Positions 49,184-57,830 of a DNA stretch of 64,000 nt are shown one piece after another. The notes below the pieces were generated by a model. The model worked only from the letters and a program-made list of their open reading frames with translations, searched no databases and had not been told where the DNA came from. Positions within the stretch are counted from its first letter, which is position 1. Every line of letters begins with the position of its first letter. Source of the DNA: Bifidobacterium canis (GTDB lineage Bacteria > Actinomycetota > Actinomycetes > Actinomycetales > Bifidobacteriaceae); contig NZ_WNLP01000001.1 in NCBI RefSeq assembly GCF_009727065.1, positions 62,001 to 126,000 of the forward strand. The letters are read 5' to 3'. The translations under genes and the position numbers were made by a program.

Positions 49184-50716
49184 TTACGCGAACATGCGGG
49201 AGATGATCTGCGAATCGCCCTCGTACGGCGTGTGGATGTTGCGGTTCTTGATCCAGCGCTCATCACCCTTGCCGATGAGCAGCACGATGTTGAAGCCGTC
49301 GCGGGCGCGCGCCTCTTCGACGAGATGATTCACCGCCTCCGTGCGATCATAGATAGTCTGCACGTCGAGATTCGGATTCGTCACATAGCTCGCCATCTGC
49401 GCGCAGATCTGCTCCACAGGTTCTGTGTCGGTGTCTTCGAGCGTGAGGATGATCTCGTTGACTCGGTTCTGCGCAGCTTCGATGATGCCCGAGCGGCGGT
49501 CATACGCTTTATTACCCGCCGAACCGGTGAGCAGTGTGATATATGGGTGCTGATCACCGTAGCGCTGGTCAACGAAGTCGAGCAACGCCTTGAGTGACGC
49601 GTAATTATGCGCATAGTCGACGATTGCGAGCGTATTCGAGTGAGCGTCGCGCATCTCTTCCATACGACCTGAAATACGCAGATCACTCAATGACTGCAAC
49701 GCGCGCGGATCGGTGACGTCGATGCCGGCGTCGCGCGCGATCGCCACCGCCGCAGCTGCGTTCGCATAGTTGAAATCACCTTGCATGGCAAGGCTCAGCG
49801 TGCCGATCGACGCGCCGTCGACGAAGAATTCGAAGCTCGTGTGCTGATCATCGACTGGCTTGGCGGTGACGTTCGCGGCGCTGTCGTCCAGCGCAAACGT
49901 GCTCACCGGCACGTTGTGCAGAGCGGCGTCCTGCAACAGCAGATCTTCGTGGTGACTGTGCGCGCCGAGCACGAGCATGTCGGTGTTGCGAATAATCTGC
50001 CTCTTGCACCACAGATAATCTTCGAGTGTCGGGTGCTCGATCGGGCTGACGTGATCGGGGGAGATGTTGAGGAACGCTGCCACGTTGAAATGGAAATCGT
50101 AGACGCGGTTGACTTTGTATGCCTGCGAAGACACCTCCATCACCAAGTATTTCATGCCGTTATCTACTGCCTCGCGCATCATGCGCACCGCGTCGAGAGA
50201 TTCCGGGGTCGTCAGATCAGACTCCACATAGTGCACGCCGTCCACGCAGTTGTCCACAGAGGAGAACAGCGCGGTCGTGTTGCCGCTCATCTCATTGATG
50301 ATCGCGTGCGTGTAATACGCGGTGGTCGTTTTGCCTTTGGTGCCGGTGATGCCGATCAGTTCGAGCTCGCGATCGGGGTGGTCGTAGAACGCCAACGCGA
50401 GCACGCTCAGCGCCTTCTTGTCGTCGTCCACGATGAGACCCGGCACGTCCGTGTAGTCGCTGTAGTCCTGCGTGGCCACATATGCAGCCATGCCGAGCTC
50501 GTTCGCCTTAGCCAAATATTTCGGGTCGAAGTTGCCCTTGCACACGAGCAGCGAGCCGGGCGTCACCTTACGCGTGTCGTAGGTGATCGCGGAAAACGGG
50601 GTGTCGCTGTCGGCAACGGAGGCGGCGTCGAGAGTCCAGCCATCCGTCGTGATGATTTCATGAAGCAGATTTTCGGCGAGCAGATCATGCGCCGCGGATT
50701 GCAAAGTCAAAGACAT
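49184..50716 (-). CDS. murE: UDP-MurNAc-tripeptide synthetase MurE
   Basis: Adds the third residue (L-Lys or L-Orn in bifidobacteria; diaminopimelate in others) to UDP-MurNAc-L-Ala-D-Glu; 510 residues. The N-terminal domain contains ITYDTRKVTPGSLLVCKG. ATP loop GITGTKGKTTTAYY, then TTPESLDAVRMM, VMEVSSQAYKVNRV, NISPDHVSPIEHP and a C-terminal domain with VDYAHNYASLKALL follow. The DNPR motif of Dap-adding enzymes is not evident, consistent with a basic amino acid other than Dap. ATG 50716 follows AAGGAGAA. It lies outside the dcw cluster, whose murE slot holds a degenerate copy. Confidence 0.93.
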   Translation of the reverse strand: MSLTLQSAAHDLLAENLLHEIITTDGWTLDAASVADSDTPFSAITYDTRKVTPGSLLVCKGNFDPKYLAKANELGMAAYVATQDYSDYTDVPGLIVDDDKKALSVLALAFYDHPDRELELIGITGTKGKTTTAYYTHAIINEMSGNTTALFSSVDNCVDGVHYVESDLTTPESLDAVRMMREAVDNGMKYLVMEVSSQAYKVNRVYDFHFNVAAFLNISPDHVSPIEHPTLEDYLWCKRQIIRNTDMLVLGAHSHHEDLLLQDAALHNVPVSTFALDDSAANVTAKPVDDQHTSFEFFVDGASIGTLSLAMQGDFNYANAAAAVAIARDAGIDVTDPRALQSLSDLRISGRMEEMRDAHSNTLAIVDYAHNYASLKALLDFVDQRYGDQHPYITLLTGSAGNKAYDRRSGIIEAAQNRVNEIILTLEDTDTEPVEQICAQMASYVTNPNLDVQTIYDRTEAVNHLVEEARARDGFNIVLLIGKGDERWIKNRNIHTPYEGDSQIISRMFA

Positions 50717-50777
50717 TCGTATTCTCCTTGTTACGCTGTCTTGAGATTCTACCGTGCACCATGCATTGCGCTGCATT

Positions 50778-50809
50778 TTTCGCGACCTGTATATATATGG
50801 GTCGCGAAA
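50778..50809. repeat. Palindrome TTTCGCGACC / GGTCGCGAAA with TATATATA core
   Basis: Ten-bp perfect arms enclose TGTATATATATG in the murE/sigma factor divergent region. Related elements are at 52252-52278 and 63958-63993. It could be a protein-binding site for either gene. Confidence 0.6.
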
Positions 50810-50874
50810 CAACGCCTGCGTACAATCTCGAACGGCGAACGAACATGTTTGCCCTCTTCACGTACAATACAGGT

Positions 50875-51606
50875 GTGAGCGAAACAAGCGAGACTGAACA
50901 AGAAACAATGGAAGAAAAGCGGGCGCGCTTTGAAAAGCTTGCCATGCCTGCCGTGAACGCGCTCTACCGACAGGCGATGAAATTCACGAACAATCCGGAA
51001 GACGCGCAGGATTTGGTGCAAGACACCTTCGAGCGTGGCTTCAAGGCGTTCGACACATTCAAACCAGGCTCGAATTTCGAAGCTTGGATGACGACGATTG
51101 AACGCAACGCGTTCTTCAACCAGTATGCGAAGGCGAAGCGTCGGCCGCAGCGTGCGAATGATTCGACCGGCGAATATGACGATTGGGATATTTTCGCCGC
51201 CTCCGAACACTCTTCACAAGGTCTGCGTTCCGCAGAGCAGGAGTATTTGGAAGCGTTCGCGCCGGACGAGATCATGGCCGCGCTCGACAAGCTGCCGCCG
51301 GAACGCCGTCAGGTGTTCATCGACGCGGCGATCGACGGCAAGTCGTACCAGCAGGTCGCCGACGAGCAGGGCATCAAAATCGGCACGGTGATGAGCCGTC
51401 TGAACCGCGCGCGCACGCAGCTTCGCAAGGAACTGTCGGAGTATGCGGCGGCACGCGGCTATGGCAAAGCGGCCAAAACGTCGACGCGCAGTTCGAAGCG
51501 TGGAAATAAAACCAGCGCCAAAACCGTTGAGACAAATAGTGAAACACAGCGAGCACAGACTCGCGAGAAGGAACTAGTTGGAGCTCAAGGAAAGGCGAAG
51601 CAATGA
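50875..51606 (+). CDS. sigH: ECF sigma factor, SigH/SigR type
   Basis: Alternative sigma factor of 243 residues. Region 2 (about 20-95) has NPEDAQDLVQDTFERGFKAF and WMTTIERNAFFNQYAKAKRR. Region 4 (about 135-190) has LPPERRQVFIDAAIDGKSYQ and IGTVMSRLNRARTQLRK. In actinobacteria this type answers thiol-oxidative and heat stress. A roughly 50-residue Lys/Thr/Ser-rich tail follows. GTG 50875 is chosen: TACAAT (50863-50868) ends 6 nt before it, so the mRNA may be leaderless. The stop overlaps the next gene's ATG by 4 bp, as for sigma/anti-sigma pairs. Confidence 0.88.
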   Translation: MSETSETEQETMEEKRARFEKLAMPAVNALYRQAMKFTNNPEDAQDLVQDTFERGFKAFDTFKPGSNFEAWMTTIERNAFFNQYAKAKRRPQRANDSTGEYDDWDIFAASEHSSQGLRSAEQEYLEAFAPDEIMAALDKLPPERRQVFIDAAIDGKSYQQVADEQGIKIGTVMSRLNRARTQLRKELSEYAAARGYGKAAKTSTRSSKRGNKTSAKTVETNSETQRAQTREKELVGAQGKAKQ

Positions 51607-51968
51607 ATAACGGCATGTCGCAGCCTTTGGATGAGCATGATGAGACGGCACAAAACGCAGAAGCTGGGAAGATTACCAAGTCCCGCGACAACTCTGTAGA
51701 TTCTGCGAACTCTGCAAACAGTGCAGGTAGCACGCAGAGTGATGTGTGTGCGGGGGATTGTTTCGACCCGGCATCATGCTGTGATCCACGTGAACAGGTG
51801 ATGATCGCCGCGATGAAGGCGTATCTGCGGCCGGAGGAAGCACCGGAATGCTTGTATGAGAAGCTGAAGCTCACGCTTGATAGATGCTGTGGTGAAATGA
51901 TCACCGAGCATACGGTGATCACCTCGCATACGATTATTCATCATCGCCATCGCGAAGATCTGAACTAG
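51603..51968 (+). CDS. Cys-rich protein, putative anti-sigma factor (RsrA/RshA-like)
   Basis: Protein of 121 residues translationally coupled to the ECF sigma gene (4-bp overlap). The first roughly 45 residues are polar and disordered. Cysteines lie at about 49, 53, 59, 60, 83, 95 and 96 and the C-terminus is His-rich (SHTIIHHRHRE). The spacing departs from the usual HxxxCxxC zinc anti-sigma motif, so the assignment relies mainly on position and on the segment CCDPRE...PECLYEKLKLTL. It may be a redox-sensing zinc protein that binds the sigma factor. Alternative: an unrelated small protein. Confidence 0.65.
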   Translation: MNNGMSQPLDEHDETAQNAEAGKITKSRDNSVDSANSANSAGSTQSDVCAGDCFDPASCCDPREQVMIAAMKAYLRPEEAPECLYEKLKLTLDRCCGEMITEHTVITSHTIIHHRHREDLN

Positions 51969-52016
51969 ATCGCAGACTTCAGAAAAATCTATAGAAATAT
52001 AGAGATAGAGAAATAC

Positions 52017-52052
52017 AGAAGAGCCCCGCAGAATATTCTGCGGGGCTCTTCT
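52017..52052. terminator. Bidirectional terminator
   Basis: Perfect 36-bp palindrome, AGAAGAGCCCCGCAGAAT and its complement, between the anti-sigma gene and bL37. A-rich and T-rich flanks suit both directions. Confidence 0.88.
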
Positions 52053-52061
52053 CACAGCTGC

Positions 52062-52136
52062 TCAGGCATTTGGCCTTTTGCCGTGGTTTGCTGCCTTTTT
52101 ACGGCGAGCCTTACGCTTACGTCCGCGCATACCCAT
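52062..52136 (-). CDS. 50S ribosomal protein bL37
   Basis: Twenty-four-codon gene: MGMRGRKRKARR, then KKAANHGKRPNA. It matches the actinobacterial bL37 pattern (Lys/Arg-rich start, invariant ANHGKRPNA end), a small protein found in mycobacterial large subunits. The ribosome site is AAAAGGAG, 6 nt before the ATG on the minus strand. It sits directly upstream of a strong terminator and is transcribed alone, convergent to the sigma/anti-sigma pair. It is easily missed by gene finders because of its length. Confidence 0.85.
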   Translation of the reverse strand: MGMRGRKRKARRKKAANHGKRPNA

Positions 52137-52251
52137 AAGGGACTCCTTTTCTAAAGCCGTCATGTGCCTTCTGCATTATCGCATGTCGCGAAGACGTGCG
52201 AGTCACTGACACAATCACCATACTGTACTGGCGGCAACGGACTTGTTCTCT

Positions 52252-52278
52252 TTTGCGACCATATATATTGGTCGCAAA
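52252..52278. repeat. Palindrome TTTGCGACC / GGTCGCAAA with ATATATATT core
   Basis: Nine-bp arms around nine A/T bases. It lies 7 bp past the aldose epimerase stop and about 115 bp upstream of bL37. No T-run follows on either strand in the right place, so it is more likely a protein site than a terminator. Confidence 0.6.
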
Positions 52279-52285
52279 GTGCAGG

Positions 52286-53227
52286 TCAGAGCACGCGGTA
52301 GGTGATCGTGGTGTGCGCAGTGCCTCCCGGAGCGATCTCAATCAGATCGGTTTTCGTGTTGAACGCGTTCGCATATGCGGTCTGCGGTTCGACTGCAACG
52401 CCGGCCGGATGAATCGCCTCAGGGAAGCCTGTGCCGGTGCACACTTGGAACGACGTGATGCTCTCGTCGCCGATAATCGCCACGCGACGTCCGTCAGGGC
52501 GAGTGAACACGGCGGTCACCGTGCCATCAGCGGCGTGAGTCAAGCCGGTCAGTGCATCGTCGTACGGCTGCTCGTTGAGCAGGCGTTCCTTGCGGAAGTC
52601 GAACTTCGTGCCGTCAACGGGCTCGGTGCCGGTGGGAACCAGGTTCTCGTTGGCCAGCACATGCACGTTCGCCGGAATCTCAAGAGAGCAGCGGGCGGTG
52701 ACGGCATCGATCGCGTCACCGTGCGCGTCCTCGCCATTGGCGAACCACGGGTGCAAAGCCAGCGCCCACGGAGCAGGTCCGGTGCCGTGGTTGTGGGCGT
52801 CGCAGCTGATGTGCAAACCGTTGTCGTCAAGCGTGTAGGTCATGAACACGATGAGCGAGAACGGGTAGCCGGGCATGAGCGGCACGCGCCAGCTCAGCGT
52901 GACGCTGCTCTCGGTGAGTTTCTCAAGAGTCCAGTAATAGTTCATGCCGAATCCGTGAATCGCATTGTCGCGTTCCGGCTCATTGATCGGCAGCTGGTAG
53001 TGCTGGCCGTCGAAATCATATTCGCCATGTGCCAAACGGTTCGGGAACGGGATGAGCGGGCGCCCCTCGCAGCATGGCACGATGTCGTCGGGACCAAGCG
53101 CCACCGTCACATCGCTGCCTTGGTAACGGAACACGCGCAGTGTGGCGCCGAGTTCGGTGATCACAGCGCTGTAGTCACCGTGTGAAATCGAGAATTGCTG
53201 ACCTGTGCGCGGCAAATCGAGAGTCAT
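52286..53227 (-). CDS. Aldose 1-epimerase (galactose mutarotase-like)
   Basis: Interconverts alpha and beta anomers of hexoses; 313 residues with the GalM beta-sandwich pattern. FPNRLAHGEYDFDG, the catalytic His in NAIHGFGMNYYW, the second His in ALHPWF and the catalytic Glu near the end in AVEPQTAYANAF are visible. ATG 53227 follows GGAG; upstream codons in the frame lack homology. It stands alone without galactose genes, so it may serve general sugar metabolism. Related YihR/YeaD-type epimerases cannot be excluded. Confidence 0.88.
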   Translation of the reverse strand: MTLDLPRTGQQFSISHGDYSAVITELGATLRVFRYQGSDVTVALGPDDIVPCCEGRPLIPFPNRLAHGEYDFDGQHYQLPINEPERDNAIHGFGMNYYWTLEKLTESSVTLSWRVPLMPGYPFSLIVFMTYTLDDNGLHISCDAHNHGTGPAPWALALHPWFANGEDAHGDAIDAVTARCSLEIPANVHVLANENLVPTGTEPVDGTKFDFRKERLLNEQPYDDALTGLTHAADGTVTAVFTRPDGRRVAIIGDESITSFQVCTGTGFPEAIHPAGVAVEPQTAYANAFNTKTDLIEIAPGGTAHTTITYRVL

Positions 53228-53383
53228 ACATACTCCAGTCATCAAAAGAAACCTCAATGCCCAACGTCGAGCATCCGTTTCATTGTATGCCAGCGTGTGC
53301 GCCAACGGTTGCGGAGCGCGGCGCAATGAGGCGGCCGCAATAGTGGCGTTCGGTTATGATGTAACAGATTGGAAAGGCTCCTG

Positions 53384-54415
53384 ATGGCAAAACGTATTAT
53401 TCTGGCGAATCCGCGCGGATTCTGCGCCGGTGTGGATCGTGCGATCCAGTCGGTGCAGACCATTCTGAACACGGCACAATCGCGTGAAGACGGGCTGCCG
53501 CCGGTGTATGTGCGCAGGCAGATCGTGCATAACAAGCACGTGGTCGACGAACTGTCTCGCCAAGGTGCGGTGTTCGTTGACGAACTTTCGCAGATTCCAC
53601 CTGAAGCCGCCGCAGCAGGAATTCCGGTGGTGTTCTCGGCACACGGCGTGTCTCCGCAAGTGGTCAAGGAGGCACAGGAACTGGGCATGAGCGTCGTAGA
53701 TGCCAGCTGCCCGCTCGTGAGCAAAGTGCATCGCGAAGTGCTGAGATTCGTGCGCGAAGGCTATGAAATCGTATACATCGGGCATCGCGGGCACGATGAA
53801 GCGGTTGGTGTGATTGGCGAATCGCCGGAGCACGTGCATTTGATCGAACATGAGGGAGACGTTGATGATCTCGACTTCTCTTCGGATACCAAACTTGTGC
53901 TGCTCACACAGACCACGTTGAGCGTCGACGAGACTGCGGGCACGATCGCCGCACTGCAACGACGCTTCCCGTGGATCGAACTGCCACCGAGCTCAGACAT
54001 CTGCTACGCGACGTCGAACAGGCAGGCCGCCGTCAAACTCGTTGCCGAACAATCGGATTGCGTGATCATCGTCGGCTCCGCGAACTCTTCGAATTCCGTG
54101 CGACTGATGGAAGTGGCGAACGAGGCGCTCGCAGGCAGGGGGAGTGCGCATCGCGTCGACGACGCCGGCGAACTCGACCCCGCATGGCTGGACGGCGTAC
54201 AGACCGTGGGCGTGTCTTCCGGCGCATCGGTGCCCGACACGCTTGTGCAGGGGCTCGTGGAAGCTCTGCAAGGTTACGGATTCACCGAAGTGGACAGCGT
54301 GACGACAATAGAGGAAAACATGCACTTCGTGCTGCCCGCCGCATTGCGCAAAAACAGTGAGTTTGGGCTGCTGACCGGGTATTTCGCTTACAAGGCGACA
54401 TTAGTGACTATATAG
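53384..54415 (+). CDS. ispH: 4-hydroxy-3-methylbut-2-enyl diphosphate reductase IspH
   Basis: Final step of the MEP isoprenoid pathway, giving IPP and DMAPP; 343 residues. The three iron-sulfur Cys are in NPRGFCAGV, DASCPLVSK and SDICYATSNRQ. The catalytic Glu lies in the loop after FTGHRGHDE-like IGHRGHDEAVGV and TQTTLS. ATG 53384 follows GGAAAGG. The final codons are part of a long inverted repeat with downstream DNA (54384-54495), which could mean the natural C-terminus is altered. Confidence 0.94.
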   Translation: MAKRIILANPRGFCAGVDRAIQSVQTILNTAQSREDGLPPVYVRRQIVHNKHVVDELSRQGAVFVDELSQIPPEAAAAGIPVVFSAHGVSPQVVKEAQELGMSVVDASCPLVSKVHREVLRFVREGYEIVYIGHRGHDEAVGVIGESPEHVHLIEHEGDVDDLDFSSDTKLVLLTQTTLSVDETAGTIAALQRRFPWIELPPSSDICYATSNRQAAVKLVAEQSDCVIIVGSANSSNSVRLMEVANEALAGRGSAHRVDDAGELDPAWLDGVQTVGVSSGASVPDTLVQGLVEALQGYGFTEVDSVTTIEENMHFVLPAALRKNSEFGLLTGYFAYKATLVTI

Positions 54416-54495
54416 GCATATATGGGGGTTGATTTTCCAACGATTTTCCGATGTGATACCTCGCAGATGCCCCACTAATGTCGCCTCGTAAGCGA
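54384..54495. repeat. Long inverted repeat spanning the ispH 3' end
   Basis: Arms of 23 bp at 54384-54406 and 54473-54495 match with one mismatch (A against G) and enclose 66 bp. The left arm encodes part of the IspH C-terminus. In RNA this would form a long-stem structure over the stop codon region. Confidence 0.8.
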
Positions 54496-54534
54496 GAAGC
54501 GTTCCGCCGACGTCACATATTGTTTTCCCGATGA

Positions 54535-55038
54535 TTAATATGACTTCTTCTGCGTGGCTATCGGCGCGGTCGTTGCATTGAGCACTGCCAGCAGATCGTG
54601 CGGATTGACTCCCAGGCTGAGTCCGCGCTTGCCTCCGGAGACGAGAATCTCATCGAAATTCAACGCCGACTCGTCGAGCACGGTTTTGTGATGGGTTTTC
54701 TGGCCGAGTGGAGAGATGCCGCCAACCACATAGCCGCTTTCACGCATCGCGACTTTCGGATCGGCCATTTCCGCTTTCTTGGCGCCTACGGCATGAGCCA
54801 GTTCCTTGAGGCTCATATGGCCATTGACCGGCACCACGCCGATCACACGTTCATCGCCGGTGTCGGCCATCAGCGTTTTGAACACCTGCGCTTCGTCGTA
54901 GCCGAGTTTCTTCGCAGCTTCAAGCCCGTAGCCTTCATCGCTGGCCTCGTGCACATATTCATGCAGGGTGAATGGGATATTGGCGTCTTCGAGTTGGCGA
55001 ATGGCTGGCGTGGCCGCGCTTTTCTTCTTCTTACCCAT
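54535..55038 (-). CDS. ybaK: Cys-tRNA(Pro) deacylase YbaK/EbsC
   Basis: Trans-editing enzyme that hydrolyses Cys-tRNA(Pro); 167 residues. YbaK pattern: TPAIRQLEDANIPFTLHEY, FKTLM (conserved Lys), GVVPVNGHMSLKELA, GYVVGGISPLG (Gly-rich catalytic loop) and SGGKRGLSLGVNPHDLL. ATG 55038 has no ribosome site. TATACT (55046-55051, minus) ends 7 nt before it, so it is probably leaderless. The start is confirmed by the family's short lysine-rich N-terminus. Confidence 0.92.
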   Translation of the reverse strand: MGKKKKSAATPAIRQLEDANIPFTLHEYVHEASDEGYGLEAAKKLGYDEAQVFKTLMADTGDERVIGVVPVNGHMSLKELAHAVGAKKAEMADPKVAMRESGYVVGGISPLGQKTHHKTVLDESALNFDEILVSGGKRGLSLGVNPHDLLAVLNATTAPIATQKKSY

Positions 55039-55152
55039 GGTTGCCAGTATAGAATGCTGCCTTCATGCTGTTTGTCGAGCATCATAAAACAGTGAGCTGA
55101 TGCATGTGATGCAGCAAACACATGAAGAGATATGACAATATGAACAATATGA

Positions 55153-55184
55153 AAAGGGTCCGAACCACCAGGTCCGAACCCTTT
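55153..55184 (-). terminator. Terminator after gap
   Basis: A 14-bp stem with two wobble pairs, AAAGGGTTCGGACC / GGTTCGGACCCTTT on the minus strand, loop TGGT, 26 bp past the gap stop. Confidence 0.85.
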
Positions 55185-55209
55185 ACATTCAGCTTTTCAG
55201 CTAATCAGC

Positions 55210-56268
55210 TCACTCGGAGATCTCAGCGAAGTACTCGAGCGTGCGCACCATGTTGGAGGTGAAGCCATACTCGTTGTCGTAGAAGGCAACGGTACGAGCC
55301 ATGGTCACGCCGTCAACGGAGTTGACGTCGGTCTGCGTCGGATCGAAGACGCCACCGTGGGTGTCGCCAACGATATCGCCGGAGACGATGCCCTCATCGT
55401 TGTAGCCGTAGTAAGCGCAATCAGCGAACGCATCCTTGAATGCGGCGTTGATCTCGTCGGTGGTAGCCGGCTTGTCGAGCACGGTGAAGAGCTCGGTGAT
55501 GGAGCCATCCGGAACCTGAACACGCTGAGCGTGGCCCTGGAGCTTGCCGTTGACCTCAGGAACGACCTTGCCAATAGCCTTGGCAGCGCCGGTCGAATGA
55601 GGAATCGTGTTGATGGCGGCAGCGCGCAGAGCACGGCCTTCCTTGTTGCCACGAGGGCCGTCAAGGATCATCTGGGTGCCGGTGTAGGCGTGGATCGTGG
55701 TCATGAAGCCGGTCTTGATGCCCCACTTGTCGTTGAGCAGCTTGACCATTGCAGCCATCGAGTTGGTGGTGCAGGAGCCGGCGGACACGATGTTGTCGTC
55801 CTTCTTCAGAATGTCGTGGTTCACGCCGAAGACGACGGTCGGGGTGGTCTCATCCTTGGCAGGAGCGGAGATCAGGACCTTCTTGGCGCCTGCATCGAGG
55901 TGAGCCTGGGACTTCTCAGCGGAGGTGTAGAAGCCGGTGCACTCGAGCACGAACTCAACGCCGTCGTTAGCAACCCACTTGAGGTCGCGAGCGTCGCGCT
56001 CAGCATAGACCGGGTATTCCTTGCCGTCAACGACGATGGCGTTGTCGGTGGCCTTGACGTCAACCGGGGTGCTGTCAACGTGCTTGAACACACCGTGGGT
56101 GCTGTCGTACTTGAGCAGATAAGCCAGAGCGGACGGCGACGTCAGATCGTTGATAGCGGTGACCTCGATGTCGGCAGCTTCGCCGCCCTTCTCCTGCAGT
56201 TCGAAAATGCGGCGGAAGGCGAGACGACCAATACGACCGAAGCCGTTGATACCAATCTTTACTGTCAT
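55210..56268 (-). CDS. gap: Glyceraldehyde-3-phosphate dehydrogenase
   Basis: NAD-dependent oxidation and phosphorylation of glyceraldehyde-3-phosphate, central to the lower part of the bifid shunt; 352 residues. GINGFGRIGRLAFRR is the nucleotide loop, SAGSCTTNSMAAM holds the catalytic Cys, and HAYTGTQMILDGP and the C-terminal YDNEYGFTSNMV are typical. ATG 56268 follows GGGAGAA; the extra upstream codons are not conserved. It is highly expressed in bifidobacteria. Confidence 0.97.
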   Translation of the reverse strand: MTVKIGINGFGRIGRLAFRRIFELQEKGGEAADIEVTAINDLTSPSALAYLLKYDSTHGVFKHVDSTPVDVKATDNAIVVDGKEYPVYAERDARDLKWVANDGVEFVLECTGFYTSAEKSQAHLDAGAKKVLISAPAKDETTPTVVFGVNHDILKKDDNIVSAGSCTTNSMAAMVKLLNDKWGIKTGFMTTIHAYTGTQMILDGPRGNKEGRALRAAAINTIPHSTGAAKAIGKVVPEVNGKLQGHAQRVQVPDGSITELFTVLDKPATTDEINAAFKDAFADCAYYGYNDEGIVSGDIVGDTHGGVFDPTQTDVNSVDGVTMARTVAFYDNEYGFTSNMVRTLEYFAEISE

Positions 56269-56440
56269 GTAGTTCTCCCTTTGGGAACAGCCAGCGAATG
56301 TTCGCACCCGCTGGCTTGGTTAACCAACACCGTTTATTCTAGTGGCGTTGTTTGACTTCACGCGTTTGTTCGCGTGCCGTGAGACGTTGGAATTCCTTGC
56401 GAACGTATGCATTCGAGAATTTGAGACAACACTCGGTGCG

Positions 56441-57166
56441 TCAACGGTGAGACAGCGCGCTGCTGACCGATGTGGAGGGCTCGCCAAGCGAACCATGCGG
56501 CTGTGCTCCGGTCAGGCGGGGCAGCGGCGACGTGTCGTCAAACACGATCGTGAGCATGCCGTGCGCCACCGAAATGCTGGCTTCGAGCGAATCCACGAAC
56601 TCGTTGCTCAGACCATTGACTTGCAGATTATTGAGCTGCGCATCGTTGAGCTCATACTTCAGCCCGCGTTCACACACTCCCGTGGCGGTGTCGGTGTGCG
56701 CGAACACCGACACGTATTGCGTGCGCGAGACTTCATGTGTGGGGAAGGTGAGCGTGGAGTCATGAATCGCCGTGACGATCTGCCCGTTGCCGTGCAAATA
56801 GGCGATGCCGCCATGCGAGGCGACGAGTGCGAGCTGCTGAATATTCGAGATCGTATGATCCACGCGGCCGCCGAGTCCGCCGTAGATGTGGAATTCGCGC
56901 GCGCCATTGTTCCAGCCGACTTTCAGTGCGGAGAGCAAATCTGGATCGTCTTTCTCAGGCGGCAACGCCACCGTTTCGGCGTCGATGTGCTGCCGTGTTT
57001 CTTCGGTCGAGTCGAAGTCTCCGACGACCACGTTGACGTGCACGCCGAGCTCGCGCGCGTGGTCATAACCGCCGTCTGCAGCTACCACGAACGCGTCGCC
57101 AGGCAGATAATACGGCGAATCGTAATATTCTCCCGCGCCGAACACCACACAGGTCGTGTATGCCAT
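56441..57166 (-). CDS. thiN: Thiamine pyrophosphokinase
   Basis: Converts thiamine to thiamine diphosphate, the cofactor of the bifid-shunt phosphoketolase; 241 residues. VVAADGGYDHARELG, VVGDFDSTEE and PPEKDDPDLLSALK match the metal- and ATP-binding motifs (DGG, GDFDS, KDxTD-like with P for T), followed by GGLGGRVDHTISNIQ. The C-terminal beta domain is shorter in pattern and carries a polar tail. It lies 172 bp downstream of gap's start on the same strand; co-transcription is unclear. No thiamine riboswitch was seen. Confidence 0.85.
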   Translation of the reverse strand: MAYTTCVVFGAGEYYDSPYYLPGDAFVVAADGGYDHARELGVHVNVVVGDFDSTEETRQHIDAETVALPPEKDDPDLLSALKVGWNNGAREFHIYGGLGGRVDHTISNIQQLALVASHGGIAYLHGNGQIVTAIHDSTLTFPTHEVSRTQYVSVFAHTDTATGVCERGLKYELNDAQLNNLQVNGLSNEFVDSLEASISVAHGMLTIVFDDTSPLPRLTGAQPHGSLGEPSTSVSSALSHR

Positions 57167-57236
57167 GAGTCAGCTCCTCTTCGAAGATTGCCAGCTACAA
57201 TGAGCTTCTGAATACTTAGAATACAAAGGACTTGAT

Positions 57237-57830
57237 ATGGCAGACGATGCAGCTCGCATGAGCGAAGTGGAGAAACTGGACGCGGGCTTGGAATACGACT
57301 TCTGGGATCCCGAGGTAGATGCGCGCAAACTGCATGCGGTGGAAGGCTGCCAGAAACTCAACGCGATTCCGGTGCAGCAGTCCGCGGAACGCGAGGCCGC
57401 TGTGCGCGAACTCTTCGGCTCCGCCGGTGCGAACGTGACCGTGCTGCCCACGTTCAACTGCGACAACGGGCGCAACATTCACGTGGGCGAGAACTTCCTC
57501 GCGAACTACAATGTGACGATTCTCGACATCGCACCGGTGAACATCGGCGACTATGTGATGATCGGCCCGAACACGCTGATCGTCACCGTGAATCACCCGC
57601 TTTCCCCGATGGGCAGGCGTAAGCACCTGGGCATCGCCAAGCCAGTGACCATCGGCGATGACGTGTGGATCGGCGGCGGCTGCACGATTCTGCCCGGCGT
57701 GACGATCGGCAACAACGTGGTGGTTGCAGCCGGTGCCGTCGTGACCAAGGACGTGCCCAGCAATTGCGTGGTCGCAGGCGTTCCCGCGAAGGTGATTCGT
57801 CAGCTCGAAGACGACGTTCCCAACAGGTGA
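57237..57830 (+). CDS. Sugar O-acetyltransferase, maltose acetyltransferase type
   Basis: Acetyl-CoA-dependent transferase of 197 residues. An N-terminal helical Mac domain (about 20-70) is followed by hexapeptide repeats forming a left-handed beta helix (for example PVNIGDYVMIGPN, VTIGDDVWIGGGC, VTIGNNVVVAAGA). VNHPLSP carries the catalytic His and GVPAKVIR is the conserved end. ATG 57237 follows AAAGGA. It is divergent from thiN. The acceptor sugar is unknown; maltose, glucose and galactosides are usual. Confidence 0.9.
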   Translation: MADDAARMSEVEKLDAGLEYDFWDPEVDARKLHAVEGCQKLNAIPVQQSAEREAAVRELFGSAGANVTVLPTFNCDNGRNIHVGENFLANYNVTILDIAPVNIGDYVMIGPNTLIVTVNHPLSPMGRRKHLGIAKPVTIGDDVWIGGGCTILPGVTIGNNVVVAAGAVVTKDVPSNCVVAGVPAKVIRQLEDDVPNR

